From NCBI GenBank assembly GCA_036426205.1, contig CM071579.1, forward strand, positions 19,103,480 to 19,167,479: 64,000 nucleotides of DNA, in the 5' to 3' direction. Position numbers and translations under genes: made by a program. Shown piece after piece: positions 1-11,947 of the stretch. The notes under the pieces were generated by a model. The model was not told the origin of the DNA. It did no database searches and saw nothing but the letters and a program-made list of their open reading frames with translations. The DNA comes from Ascaphus truei (Eukaryota > Chordata > Amphibia > Anura > Ascaphidae). Positions within the stretch are counted from its first letter, which is position 1. The number at the start of each line of letters is the position of its first letter.

Positions 1-480
1 TTAAATGTCAAAGATCATTATTGCAACATATACAAGTCTTACTAAGTATTGTTCGAACGTAACATGGTGTCCCTATTGTTTAGCCATGTTGCCGAGCTGT
101 AACTTTGTATAAGTATTGCTATAAAGAATTGATACAAAGAATGTAACTTGCAGCAGTCTATATGAAATTGCCTGTAAGGCCGAGCTGACAGTGTAGGAGT
201 TGCTGCGTGCGAGTGCGCACGTCAAGCACAGCTCAGTTATTGGCCATCGCAGTTGCCCCAGTGCCTGCCGCCTGCGGGAGAAGAAACAGCGTTTTGAGGA
301 GACAACACATTTTTGCCGCGTGACGTCAGCGGCACGTGAGCTGGTTCAGCCAATGAGGGCGAACCAGATTCGTGACACGTCTATGACGGGTCCGCCATGC
401 CTCCCCAATCTCCTGCAGCCAAGAGAACAGATCACTGTGGCTGCAGGAGTGCGCACTGTCGCGCAGGTTGTATACGCTCT
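1..480. other. Unassigned, GC-rich after about 190
   Basis: No gene recognised. The first 180 bases are AT-rich. From about 190 the sequence is CpG-rich, with TGACGTCA-like and CCAAT-like words (around 320-355) of the kind seen inside the window's GC-rich MITEs. Short open frames on both strands overlap without any protein signature. Confidence 0.4.
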
Positions 481-483
481 GCC

Positions 484-780
484 TAAGGCATATATTATAG
501 CAAGCGCTTGCGCGCCCACATGACGTTGCCCGTGAACACGTATATAGGTAAACCGATGATGCGCGTGACTAGGAGGCGTGGCCATGATATCACAAGGGTA
601 GGCCTCACTGTGATTGGCTCACAGTGTCACGTGGCACAGCAGCCACTGGAAAAGACAAATGTCTTTGTCTTTCCACCCAGGTGCGGCGCCAACGCTGCCT
701 GCCGTGCGCCGGCAGTGGATGCACTGTCATCGGAGACCGGTATCTTTCATTGCCGCGCACGCGCTTAGTGTAATACAAGC
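484..780. mobile_element. Possible MITE of the TAAGGC-ended group
   Basis: A GC-rich block starts with CTAAGGCATATATTATAG, which resembles the start of the MITE at 55608 (CTAAGGCACGTTCTATAG). It runs through CpG-rich sequence containing an inverted CCAAT and a CACGTG-like word. The distal end near 770 (GCGCTTAG) is only weakly complementary to the start, so the boundaries are uncertain. Confidence 0.3.
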
Positions 781-2200
781 ATAATGGAGCACACAAGATG
801 CAGCAACGTAAACTCTGCCGCCACCACCTAGTTATCAAGATAGCCAAGAGGGAACAGTGACAAGTCTCAAAGAAACCCTGAGCTTTAAAGCAACAATGCA
901 TTTACAAACAGGCCCCATTAAAGAGAGGAGTTCTGCTGTACACTCTCCACTTTACATTGTTATCGCCTCTATCTGTCATATGAAATATCCCAAGCACTGA
1001 ACCCTGCCTGTGCTGAGCTCAAGCCACCTTATTGTTGACCTGAATATATATTATATAGGTTCCATGTTGTGCTCATGGGAATCGGAGTACTGTGACAACA
1101 TAACCACAGAGAGTGTCTTAGATCCCTACCAAAACACACCTACACAAACCGAGGAGACACCTCTGAACACACCTGAGATACAGAACGTGGGAAATAAACT
1201 CATTGAAATATGCAAATTGGCTTTTTTTCCCCAGGTACCTTAGGTGGGCTGCATATGTTAGTTACATAGTGAAGATATACTGTATATGTTTTACAGATAA
1301 GTGTTTTCTCTCTCTCAGAAAAGACTTGGCAAATCACTAGCAAACTGCCAAACTCGCAAAATAATTTGAAAAGCGTCTCATGATTTGCAAACGCATCTTG
1401 ATAACAGCTGTGAAACTTGCATGATTCATGGTACGTAGCCGTGCAAACGAAATCCTCTTTTCATACTGTTTTGTGGAACGCACCGTGAAACGTTGTTCTA
1501 AAACAAACTGAAAAAATGATGTTTTTAATAAAAGATAACATTTGTACAACCGTCGGCCTATATTTCTTTCAAGTGCGTGCCGTTCAGATAATAAAAGGAA
1601 TTACATCCTATAACAGCGTGCCAGCCTCTGTGACCGTGTATTCACTTTCATAAAGCATTTCTAAAACGCTAATGTCATGTCAATATCCTCTATCTTTGGG
1701 ACATTCTTTTCCAGCCAAGAAGGTGAAATTATAGAGCTTTTAAAAACATTGATTTTTGTTTCTCCCCCCCACCCCCCCACCAATCCCTGCTCCAGGGAAA
1801 TGGCGTGTCACAGGCCCTTCTTTATAATACTGGTAATGGTGCCAGTGCAAATACAATAATTACTTACGTCTGACCGAAGCACCAGCCTGTGAAGTATGAG
1901 CTGAAGTTCAAATGACGCAGCCTTTTTGCTCTTTGCTTTATACTACCTGTTCTGAATATTTAACAAAACAAGAATAAAAAAAAACCCTACTGCCCATAAG
2001 TAAAAGATTTAAAGCGGCAGTTGTGCAACAGTAAAGTGTAATATTTGTCGTAGGGCTACTCAAATTAACTGAATTTGGACCTTGAGTTGACTTTACCAAG
2101 AGTATGGCAAAGGCAAGCTCTGAGATCAGCTCCCTCCTCTTTCTCTGTACTTGAGGCTGATGGCAATTCCAGTTTGCCAGTTATCCCAATATGTTTAATT
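781..2200. other. Unassigned non-coding DNA
   Basis: Open frames here are at most about 77 codons and show no recognisable domain, repeat unit or splice-flanked exon pattern. A short C-rich run lies near 1765-1782. Confidence 0.4.
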
Positions 2201-2209
2201 TGATATATA

Positions 2210-2412
2210 TCAAACACAAACACACACACACACACACACCTCCTTGGGGAGGCCTTCATCCAGCAGTGGATCGACAAGGTCTGCTGAAGATATAGATATA
2301 TAATATATATATATACTTATATCTATATATATAATATATCTCTATTTTATACCTCTCTATATCTATATCCTCTATATTATATATATATCATCTACAGTAT
2401 ATATATAATAAA
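2210..2412. repeat. CA microsatellite followed by AT-rich microsatellite
   Basis: A short (CA)n tract at about 2216-2240 is followed, after about 45 bases, by an imperfect TATA/ATAT array at 2284-2412. The 70-codon minus-strand frame over the CA tract is a repeat artefact. Confidence 0.85.
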
Positions 2413-4264
2413 ATATTTGATCTACCATACACATTTTAAGTTATGGTGGGTGTAAAGGGGGACACGGCGTGCTCACTATCTTATACCATATGTCGCAGTA
2501 GATTTAATGGGGACTATCATACACATCTGAAAGTGAACTACTGTGTTTCTATGTGATGTTCAGGTAGACATTAAAACCCCTTTCTACTTACTCCTCTATG
2601 GGGACTTTTAAACCTTTATTATTATCTATTGTTTTTTTGCTTACTCGTATTGTACCTATAAATTAATTGTAATACATTTGAATTCTTTTTGTTTTTAACA
2701 CTTCTGATCCCACCGGTCACTGACTGCCATTTCCAGACAAACTATCTGGTGGACCATTGCTGTCCAATATTCTTTTGCCCATACGCATAGAGTGCAGCAA
2801 CTGGGGATTCTTTTGATTCTATTTGGATCAACTCTGTATGAAGTAGATATACACCTGATCTCTGGCGGAAGCAAGCTCCAGACCTCTGAAGTTGCACACG
2901 AGAAGGTCCCACCACCCAACGTAGGGTGCAGTACCCTTGGAAATAATACCAAACCAAATAAAGTCTACTGATTAGTAATAAGTTGTAAGCATGTTTTTAC
3001 TTTTCAGACAATAAACATAGAATTTTACGGCAGATACGAACCACATACAGTACCTGGTCTGCCCACAAGCTGAGATGTTGGAACTGTCCCACACCAGCAC
3101 AGCAGATACTAAAGCTCAAAGTAGCCAAAGCTTGGGTGGCCCAGACCTGCACTCTCACATCCAGGGCATCACAATTTTCACCTAAGTAACGGGTGAGTCG
3201 CCCGGAAAGTCTAATAAAGAGGTGGATTTGTCGTAATGGAGTCTGTCTACAATAGAATACAACCCTGAGGAGCAGCGATTAAAGTGAGTTTATCTTTACA
3301 TCCGATTGCAGGGACAGACTATATTTTATTGTCTCTTCATTTTAATTCCCAACACCCATTGGGTATTCTATAAAAAAAAAAAAAAACAATTTCAAAGACA
3401 CATCCTTCTTTCTACAGGAAACTTGCCTGGCTCTCTAAATGATCCCCACTGGCATTATATCAGACATATTGGTTCTGTTTCACAGCAGATGTTCAACATT
3501 ACTTTCGTAAAGTTCAAACTAAATCATTCCTTTCATGTCGTGTCTGTCAAAATGGGAGAAATGGACGGCAAATCTTACTTAGCATATGAAATGACTTTAT
3601 GCCTTTATGCAAAATGCTTTAATAGCCAGTGGGTTAAAGACATGAAATGCTAAAAAAAACTTTTATACAAGAATTAACTGACATGGGAAAGGTCACCAGT
3701 CTTCTATTCTGTCATAGACTCAAGTACATTAAAGAATGTGCTCAGATAGTATCAGCTGTTACATTTAAGTCATATCACACGTTTCACTGATAATGTCGTC
3801 ACATGTCCTATACAACACAATTAATAAAAGACAAGATGTTAGTCCGACGTGAAGCTGACCTACACATGTTTTTATATCATTGTTACTGGTATTCGAGGAA
3901 GCCTCCATTATATTGGAAGGAACTGTAGCAGAAGTGTGTAAATAAGAGGATGAGGTAACATACTGTAGTAAAATGGAGGAAAAGAGGAAGTGTATGTTGG
4001 TCCACTACATTTGCAAATAATGTCCAAACTCATATTTTAGGGTTACATCAGGTTAATTTATACCAATGGCAAATATCAGATTAATTGTGATCATATATTA
4101 TCTTGCCAAGTTTTTACTCCTCCCTTCTTTAAAAGTTGACATAGTGAAGGACAATGGGAGAATAGTACAATTAGTAAGGGTTATCTTCCTAATGGCACCG
4201 TGTATATAAAGAGGATGGGGGAAAGGTTTCCTCCCTCCAACACAAGGGGATTATGTGATGTGCC
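2413..4264. other. Unassigned non-coding DNA
   Basis: No recognisable gene or classifiable repeat. A 115-codon open frame at 3306-3653 crosses an A-homopolymer coding for lysines, lacks domain similarity and is not supported as a gene. Confidence 0.4.
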
Positions 4265-4307
4265 TAACTTATATATATATACTATATATATATATATATA
4301 TATATAC

Positions 4308-4341
<34 letters not shown>

Positions 4342-4345
4342 TATA
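4265..4345. repeat. AT microsatellite
   Basis: Nearly pure (TA)n with small interruptions over about 80 bases. Confidence 0.9.
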
Positions 4346-4453
4346 TAGTCTTTGAGAAGGAAAGAGAAAAACTGGCGCACAGCCAAGAGTGGGTCCCAAA
4401 TGGTGTATAAAAAAATTCCTTTATGGATCCATCATAAAAAGGAGGTTAACACC

Positions 4454-4492
4454 CTCCTACGCGTTTTGTGTATACAATACACTTTATCAAGC
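4454..4492 (-). ncRNA. Degenerate hammerhead-like stem-loop
   Basis: On the minus strand: TTGATAAA, then a hairpin with arms GTGTA and TACAC, then AAAACGCGTAG. It keeps the AAACGCGTAG tail and the position of the hairpin found in the better copies at 33559 and 14571, but the CTGANGA box has become TTGATAA and the G before AAA is lost. It is probably an inactive relic, or a related repeat with a different core. No outer stem is evident. Confidence 0.35.
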
Positions 4493-4805
4493 TAGCTATA
4501 TATATATATATCATCTTTGGCCCTTGTCGATTCCCAATGGTCACGAAACATGTTGGAGTTTTTTTGTGATCTGATAAGATTTACTGCTCCGGTTGCTGGA
4601 GGGATAGAAAGGTGTGAACCACTACAACATCTGCAGCAATAACGCAGCTCGTGAGAGAGGACGTGGTACTCACCGTGGATCCTGTGCAGCAGTCAGAGAA
4701 GCATACTGTCCTTTATTGGCTTTTATACCTACACGCTTACTTGATTTTCTATTCTGTACGTGCATATTTACCTTTTTACATAAACACTATTTTTTATATA
4801 CTACA

Positions 4806-6522
4806 TGTAAGGGGGTCACCCCCGGTTCCCCTGATTTTCCTTTGCCCCCTGCCTTACCCCTGTGGCAGTGGGGGAAGGGGACGGCGACTTCTCCCGGCGG
4901 GCACCGCCCTCTTGGTTTTGGCGCGAGCTTCGCCCATGCGCAGTAAAGATCGCGCACGCGGTCCCCATAGAAAAGAGCTTTGCCAAGGACTACAATTCCC
5001 AGCAGCCTCTAGGGACTGCACTTTCACCTTTGTCACAGGCAGCATTGAAGTCAATAGAGCTGGCAGATTCTCATGCTGCAGAGTTGCAACAATGTTGTGG
5101 GCAGACAGGGTTTTTGTCAGTTGGAGCACGCTAGTCAGTCAGAGACCGGAGCAGCCCAGGGAAGGAGGTAGGGTACAGGAGTCAGGGACTCCCTGTACTA
5201 GGCCAGCACCCCCAGGGCCCCAGATAGCTCAGCTCCCCAGTAAAGTGAGTGTTGCCAGGGACAGCCCTCAGATTAGGGACCCTGTCACTTGCATTAGTGG
5301 GAGCTGGGGAATAGAAGGAAAGAAAGGCAGCAGCAGACTTAGTGTTAAGTTGCAGGGTGTTGCTGCATACGCTGATAGTGATCAGTTAAGTGAGTTGGAG
5401 TCAGGGAGCTGTGAGGGAAGGAAGGGTGCGGGGAGCGAGTGTAGCTCCTGCCCCATATAGGTACCTACACCCCAGGTAGGCCCAACTCCCCACTAGTTTA
5501 GTGGGTAAATGCTTAGGGAGGCCCAAGATAGGGACGCTGCCTTAGTGTAGAGTGCTGCCTTGTCAGAGTCACGGCTGTTAGTGCTGTGAGGTCTGACAGA
5601 CAGGCACCTTGTTGCGCAGCACGTTGGCTGCAGCCTCCAGTGAGCTACAGCTTGCTGCTGTAGGCGCTGGGACTAGTTAGATAGTAGTGAAGCGAGGGAC
5701 TTGGGTAGTTAGGGGAGTGGGATAGGTCATTACCCCTGCAGGCCCATAGGAGTTCCCCAAGCCACTACAGGTTGCTGCACTACAGGGACAGGCCCTAGGA
5801 TAGGATTCCTGTCACGTTAGTGCCACTTAGATTAGACAGGGACACAGCAGACGCTGCGGTTCCTGCTAAGAGGTTCGGACCCTCGTTGGGGTCTGCAGAG
5901 ACTGTTCACCAGGTTCGGACCACCCCTGGCGGTTCGCGTGCAAGGAGTCCGGTGTAGAATCAGACGGAACCATCATACGACTGATCCTTTGTGAAGCCCG
6001 TTGGAGATCCGAGCGCGGGAGTGCTCGGCAGGTACTATCTGATACACAAGTGCACCAACGGGCCCTTAGCTTAAATAGTGACTGCGCAGTCACCCATTGA
6101 CTATCTCTGTAGGAGTACGGGACATTGGGTGGGGTTCTTGGGACACTGGGTGGGATCACCTAGTGTTGGGGGAATCGTCCTGCGAAACGTCGCGGTTAGT
6201 GTCTCCTCGTGAGAGGGACACATGTCATTATGAGTGTGATGAGTTGTTATGCATGTTAGTAAAGGCATTAGTTAATATACATGCTGTCTATGTGATTATT
6301 GATTGTCCTGCGAGGAACTACTCCCCCTCTGGTGGGAGCCATCGCAGGTGGAGGCGCTGCATCGTTGTAAGTGAGTACCCTAGTATAATTGCCCCAGGTT
6401 CCCCGTGGCGGAAGCTCAGCCCTCCTGTGAGCCAACAGGTAACGCACCACACCTGAGTAACCTTGTATGTTCCTGCACCCACACAGTGTAATCTGCGATT
6501 GGGGGGGGGAAAACCCGTTACA
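4806..6522. mobile_element. Solo LTR, about 1.7 kb, TSD TACA
   Basis: The block begins TGTAAGGGGG and ends CCCGTTACA, and is flanked on both sides by TACA (4802-4805 and 6523-6526). TG...CA ends plus a 4-bp duplication are what an LTR left by recombination would show. Segments match the LTR-like block at 59415-60685: the CTACAATTCCCAG/CTACAAGTCCCAG region, AGGCCCAAGATAGGGAC, and the GTGGCGGA...CCTCCTGT...AACAGGTA region near the 3' end. No gag or pol sequence is present. The 269-codon frame at 4651-5460 is open by chance across its border. Endogenous-retrovirus and Gypsy origins both fit, so the class is left open. Confidence 0.6.
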
Positions 6523-6627
6523 TACACTATGAGGGTTTTGCGCTTTCTTCTTTTTTTTATCCATTTATTGTGGTTGCGAGCCTCTTCTCCACGTTGCTTT
6601 AACACAATTTCCTAGTTTCATCATCCT

Positions 6628-7823
6628 TGTCACGGGAGACCAAGACTCCTTCACGGGATCAAGCACCAGATAGGACACAGAGAACAAATAAATGGATGTT
6701 TATTTCGGCCGGAGCCAACAAACCCAGCACAAGGTCACAACACAGATAATGTTAAGGAACACTCCTTAAGAAAGCGCCTTGCATGAAACGCATGGGAGGA
6801 CTATTGTGTTATTACCTCTTGTCTATGTTCTAAATAAAGCCGCTTATTTGTCCACGATTTTGGGTACCCTATTTTTCTATCTCTACTTGTTTCACATTTT
6901 TGTGGACTTCTTGGATTTTGTGGGAGTGCCCCGGGTCCACTTCCACCATTACCAAAACAGAGATTATACTAACAACCCACAATAAAATATAGAAGGAATC
7001 CCAATCGCTTAGGTGTCCAGCACCATCGAAATGACTTTCCCGCAGCAGCTTCCACTTCTGCAATAGGTCCAGAGTATCCAGGCAGCGCTGGATGCAAGTT
7101 GGGGCAAGGCAACTTTAAATCTCCCGTTCAGCATACAAGCAACCTCGACTCAGAGTCTACCGCTTAGTCTATCTGCACGCCAGTCCAGGAGCGAGCTGTG
7201 GACCTCAGATCGGCCGCTGCATTTCTAGGTTCTAGGAAAACATTGCGAATGGGGCAGCGACCAATCCCCTCGTGGATGCTGTGTGGGGAACCAATCACAG
7301 CGTGAGGGCTCGCCTGTGTTGGCCAGTTCGGGCAGGGGGCGTGATGGGGATTCTGAGGCAAGCAGGGCAGGAATTACAAACCGACCAATGGGAGCAGTGC
7401 CTACCTCCCCCTGCTCTCAGTGCTGGCTCGCTATCTCCCGAGGAGATAGGTGCCTCCCTTTATGGGCAGCAATGGCTCCTCTCTTCGGACCAACGGCTCC
7501 CAGATGGGAGGCCTGCCCATCCCCACCCTCCATTGTCTCTAATCTTCCTGTGGAACCAGCCCAGCCCAAGTTCCTGGGCATGCAGACTGGGTAATTGTAT
7601 TTCCAGCCTAGCATGACCAGGAAACAAAGAAATGCATTTAAATTGCACTACATACAAGATTAACATTGCTTTACATCTTATTACATTAAACACCTCACAT
7701 GCAGGCCACATGAGCCACAGGCAGATGGGTGTGCATGGCAATCCTGTATATCCATCGCACAGACAGGGGCAGGAGACCGGGCTTAACCATTAATATGCTG
7801 GTGTCTGGGCCCCTTCCGTCACA
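6628..7823. mobile_element. Solo LTR with TSD ATCCT, interrupted
   Basis: Starts TGTCACGGGAGACC, ends CTTCCGTCACA, and is flanked by ATCCT at 6623-6627 and 7824-7828. The TG/CA ends and perfect 5-bp duplication support an LTR element reduced to one LTR, Gypsy-like by duplication length. A stretch from about 6763 to 7000 looks foreign: it starts with a degenerate GAAACGCATG stem-loop and contains an AATAAA-bearing, T-rich segment like the tail of a Penelope-type sequence. I could not fix its ends. Confidence 0.6.
6757..6803 (+). ncRNA. Degenerate hammerhead-like stem-loop in the LTR
   Basis: Order: CTCC, TTAAGAAA, a short GC...GC hairpin, ATGAAACGCATGG, GGAG. CTCC and GGAG can pair as an outer stem. 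The CTGANGA box is degraded, so catalysis is unlikely. It belongs to the same family as the motif at 33549-33598. Confidence 0.3.
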
Positions 7824-8470
7824 ATCCTATCTAACTTTTTGTCATCGTCTTGGTCTTTTTTTTTAAATCTCTTTATTTGTATTTTCACGGAAATATCCAT
7901 TTTAACAGATAGCAGATACATTGTCATCTACAGTTAGTTCTTAACACAGATTAATAATACTGTGTTGTACATTTGGAGCTCGCAAATTATAATAGAGGAA
8001 TACATTTTAATAACAGGAAGCATATAACATGGACTTAGGAACACACAAACATATAAACCAGGGGAAGGGGTAGGAGTAAGAAGGGGGGGGGGTTAGAGGG
8101 GGTGATGTCACCACATATTATAAACATCTCATCTTTAATACAACATATTAATATATTTATGCATCATATTCTTATTCTTAACACTTCTAACACTCCATTT
8201 GGGGAAAGGACCCAAAAGTCTGCTATATCTTTTCGCCCTTACATATATAGTATCTTGGTTTTTTAATACCCTTTGGAATCCAATCGAGTGCCATCTTCTT
8301 CCAACACTGATCATATCTTCTTTATCTCTATTGTATATATACACGACTGGAAAAATACCACTAATAGTGACAAGTCAAGGTAAACTCGTCCACCACAAAT
8401 GCCCACAAAGACCCAAAACCCCCCTGCCCCCCCCCCTCCGGACTTATATTAACTCAAACCCTCCCCCCAC
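7824..8470. other. Unassigned; T-run and AATAAA in reverse orientation
   Basis: A poly-T tract at about 7856-7865 followed by a reverse-complement AATAAA (CTTTATTTG) suggests the 3' end of a minus-strand retroposed sequence of a few hundred bases. No coding similarity was seen. A G-run (about 8083-8092) and a C-run (8430-8438) are present. Confidence 0.35.
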
Positions 8471-8479
8471 ACACAATGA

Positions 8480-9530
8480 AGTGGAAGGCTTCTACCATGA
8501 AATCAACCAACTTTCGAACAAAAGGAAATTGTCACCTCAGGATCGTTATGGGAGATTTCAATGCAAAGATTGGTGCCCGGAAGAAAGACTAAGCATCAGT
8601 TGGTAAGTATTGTTACGGTAACAGGAACAGACGTGGAGAAAGATTGGTAGAATTTTCAGAATGTGAAATCTTCTACATCATGAATGTCATACTTCCAGAA
8701 GAATCCAAATAGAAAATGGACATGGAATGGATCCAATGGAATCAAGAATGAAATGGATTACATCCTAGCTAACAAGAAACATGTGACTGAAGGCGTGATC
8801 ACCGATTGGTTCGCTGCAAGTTACATCGGAATGCGAAGATGGAAAGGAAATAGATGTAAAAGACAAAAAATAATTAACATCACAACCAAGAATAACAGCA
8901 GAGAATTTGAACTAGAACTGAAAAATCGCTTCAGCTTGCTCGAAACTTATGGGGAAACTTTAGCAAACAATTACGAAGAACTTATTAAGTATTTGAAAGC
9001 GCGGGAAAAATAACTGGAGGAATCACTAACAAAAAACAGGATAAGAAAAAACAATTACTGAGAAGACGACAAGAAATTAAGCATTAAAAAGAAGCAGGAA
9101 CAAGAATTGAATATGCAGAGATGTGCTAGACGATCAACAAATGCATAATTGAAGATAAGAAAATGTAACTGTGATATGGTCAAGAAGACTATAGAAGATA
9201 AAAGATTAAAGAAGACGAGGCAGAGACTTATGTTTGAGTGCAATGATTTGCTTCTTCTGAAACAAGACGATGGACCAACAATAAAAGACTGTGTGCTTCT
9301 CATAAAGAGAGATGAAGACTTCTACATTAAATTGTATGAGAACACAGGGCATAATCTAGAAGAGGAAGAGCAAGAAGAAATCACCAATGAGATACAGTAA
9401 CTTGCATCCTTCGAGATGTGGCGAAAGCGATCAAATCCACGAAGAATGGGAAGGGCTCTGGGGGAAGATGGAATTACAACTGAAACGGTGAACAAAAATC
9501 CTGCACAGACCCTAGACTTCAATCAGCTTA
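8480..9530 (+). pseudogene. Decayed RTE-type LINE, endonuclease to RT start
   Basis: Translation across changing frames shows the endonuclease motif MGDFNAKIG (about 8540-8570), then GNRNRRGERLVEF, then NRKWTWNGSNGIKNEMDYI (within 8684-9013). This matches the conserved MGDFNAKIG...NRKWTW...NEIDYIL succession of RTE/BovB-like endonucleases (the family also known from CFDP2-like proteins). A further fragment (9149-9400) looks like the linker before the RT, with MVKKTIEDKRLKKTRQRL, and AIKSTKNGKG near 9430 resembles the start of the RT domain. Stops and frameshifts separate all pieces. The RT core is missing; sequence after 9530 is not recognisable as RTE. The two open segments of 109 and 83 codons are fragments of one dead ORF. 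Confidence 0.75.
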
Positions 9531-9951
9531 GAGGACAAGCTGTATTTTACCGGGCATGAAACCTTATGGAAAGCATCCATGTCATACAAGAAGTGATTTC
9601 CCGAAGTCGTCTAGTTTGCCTAGTGGTTAAACCGGCCCTGCCCTAGAACAGCACAAGCCTCCAAATGGTTCTTGCTATGAAGAAACACAATACACAGCTT
9701 CCGTTGTCTGATGCTCTATCCCCTGATAATGGAGATGTTTTACTTTTGACCTTACAGTATGGAGAAGGCAGATACTAAAGGGTAAATAAAGTAAACATTT
9801 CACAATTCCGGTGAACTATTCATACACTACGAGAGTTAAAACTGGTACAAGTATAAAACTTAACACTGAAAATTGCTTTAGCAATTAATGTGGCATATTG
9901 TGGATTTAGAAGGGTCAAAATTTTAATTTTTTCCCTTAAAACAGGTTTCAG

Positions 9952-11933
9952 TAGCGGCCACAATTAGGGAAGATCAGAGCATTAAAGGTATTAGAATTGG
10001 CGAAACAGAATACAAGATCTCTATATTTGCTGATGATGTGATCCTGATCCTCGCGGACCCCCACGTCTCCCTCCCCAATCTCCAAAGAGTGCTATCCCAA
10101 TTCGGCACTGTATCTGACTACAAGGTCAATATGGACAAGTCAGAAGCTCTAAACGTATCCCTATTAGACCAGGAATGGAGACTCCTACAAGCTAACTAGT
10201 AAATACCGTGAGCACTACCCATATTAAATACCTAGGAGTCAGAACTCAAGCACCTATAGCTCCCTATACCAATCCAACTACCCCCCCCTTGTTTGACCAA
10301 ATCAAAAAGGACCTGGAGAAATGGAAAAAGCTCCAAATTTCCTGTTTGAAGAATTATATCAATAAAATGAATGTCCTGCCGAGACTTCTCTATTTCTTCC
10401 AAACACTCCCTGTCCCCGTCCCAATCGCAGCCCTGAAACATATCCAGCCCTTATGTTCCAATTCGTTTGGAATGATAAACGGCCAAGAGTACCAAGGTCT
10501 GTGATGTTGTCCCCCAAGACAAGAGGAGGTGTGGGGGTCCCCGACGTGATCAGATACTATTCGGCGGCCCAGTTACGGGCTGCTGTAGTTTGGAACTACG
10601 ACCCGGCCATCCACCTGCTGCTACGATCGAATCACATCATGCTGCACCTGCCACCCTCCAGGTCCATCTTTGGTCTCCTGTGGGAAGGGAGGGAGACCAC
10701 GGCGATTCGCCCTGGGGGCAATGAGATGCACATGGATGTCTGGCTCAAGAACAAAGGGAAATATGGCCTGCTAGCTACCCCCATCCCAACTACTACCCCC
10801 CCATCTTTGGAAACCCACACTTCCTGCCTGGGTTTCCAAAAAACAATTCGACCAATTCCAAGGTCTAGGAATAAGACTGATTGCCGATCTGCTGAAAAAC
10901 AGGAGATCCTCTCCTTCCAAGAACTCCCCGCGACAAACATAAACAACCAAGGTCTCCATCTGTTAAAATTTTTGCAAATTAGGCACTTCCTTCTATCCCT
11001 AGCCCCAAACGCTAAATTGCCCCCATTAACCAGGTTTGAATCCCTTTGGCAGCAAGGGCTCCTACCAGAGAGGTCTGATCTCAGAGATCTATAGGGGGAT
11101 GGAGTCGGCAACCAGCCCCCCAATCCACAAGAATATGCAAAAATGGTCAGAGAGCTCAATGTACAGATAGATATGGACGAGTGGGAGGATATCTGGAGTT
11201 GGCCACAAAGACCTCAATCTGTACAGTGACAAAGAGAACATATATAAAAATACTATTCTAGTGGTTACCTGACCCCGGCTAGCTGAGCCAGATCTTCCCT
11301 GGCACTCCCGACCTGTGCTGGAGTGGATTGGTCAAAAGGGGGACATGGCCCACATTTGGTGGTCATGTCGGAGATTCAGAGGTACCTGGACAAGATCCAG
11401 AAGCTTCTACAAGAAACTATGGGGCTTTCTTTCCCCCTGGACCCCTTGACCTTCGTGCTGAGCACCTATGACGACGCCTGCCCCCCCCCTGAGAGACTAG
11501 TATCAGCTATTCTAACCGCAGCCAGATGCCAATAGCAGCGGCGTGGAAACACACCAAAGCCCCATCGAGAAAACACGGTGTTGAGAAGAATAGACGAGGT
11601 CATGGCCATGGATAACTTACAGCAATGCTCAATAAAAAAATGCCACAGTTTCGGAATACTTTGGACCCCTGGAGCGGCCCGCTAGGACTAGGCCTGCATT
11701 AGGCCGTCTCGTACTGATGAAAGGGAGGAAGAAAACGAGTTCCCCCATCCTCCCCCCCCCCCCGTATGTCTTCCCCCCTCCCCCCCTAGACCTTCCACCC
11801 CCCCACCAACTGAAAAATAACCATTTTGGGACACATGTTGTTTAACTCAGTGAAAAATCTTGTCATGTGCCTATGACATTGTCGTTATCATTTGGATGAA
11901 TGTTGTTCTCAATAAAAAAAAAGTGATACAAAA
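9952..11933 (+). mobile_element. 5'-truncated L1-type LINE with 14-bp TSD
   Basis: The element starts inside the RT domain and ends in AATAAA plus an A-rich tail. It is flanked by AAAACAGGTTTCAG at 9938-9951 and 11934-11947, a perfect 14-bp duplication expected from target-primed reverse transcription. Length is 1,982 bp. It contains the C-terminal part of ORF2 (separate entry) and a C-rich 3' UTR (about 11740-11810). The same family occurs at 39926-45069. Confidence 0.9.
10014..11535 (+). pseudogene. L1 ORF2 C-terminal remnant (RT palm to C-terminus)
   Basis: The RT active-site motif FADD is at 10026-10037 (context YKISIFADDVILIL), followed by YKVNMDKSEALN, the KYLGV box (10230), the MNVLPRLLYFFQ region, and FVWNDKRPRVPRSVM with RGGVGVPDVIRYYSAAQL at 10459-10590, all diagnostic of L1-clade ORF2. 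The open stretch 10453-11094 holds about 210 codons. The distal cysteine/histidine block (about 11312-11375, GDMAHIWWSC in another frame) is frameshifted. Stops near 10197 and 11092 and several frame changes show that it is dead. Confidence 0.85.
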
Positions 11934-11947
11934 AAAACAGGTTTCAG

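Noticed and set aside
3306..3653. 115-codon frame as a small gene
   Set aside because: Includes a lysine run from an A-homopolymer, has no homologous feature I can name, and no promoter or splice support.
4651..5460. 269-codon plus-strand open frame
   Set aside because: It crosses the LTR border at 4806 and has no domain, no codon bias and no exon context; overlapping frames on the other strand are open too.
10632..11159. 175-codon minus-strand frame
   Set aside because: Antisense shadow of the L1 ORF2 remnant.
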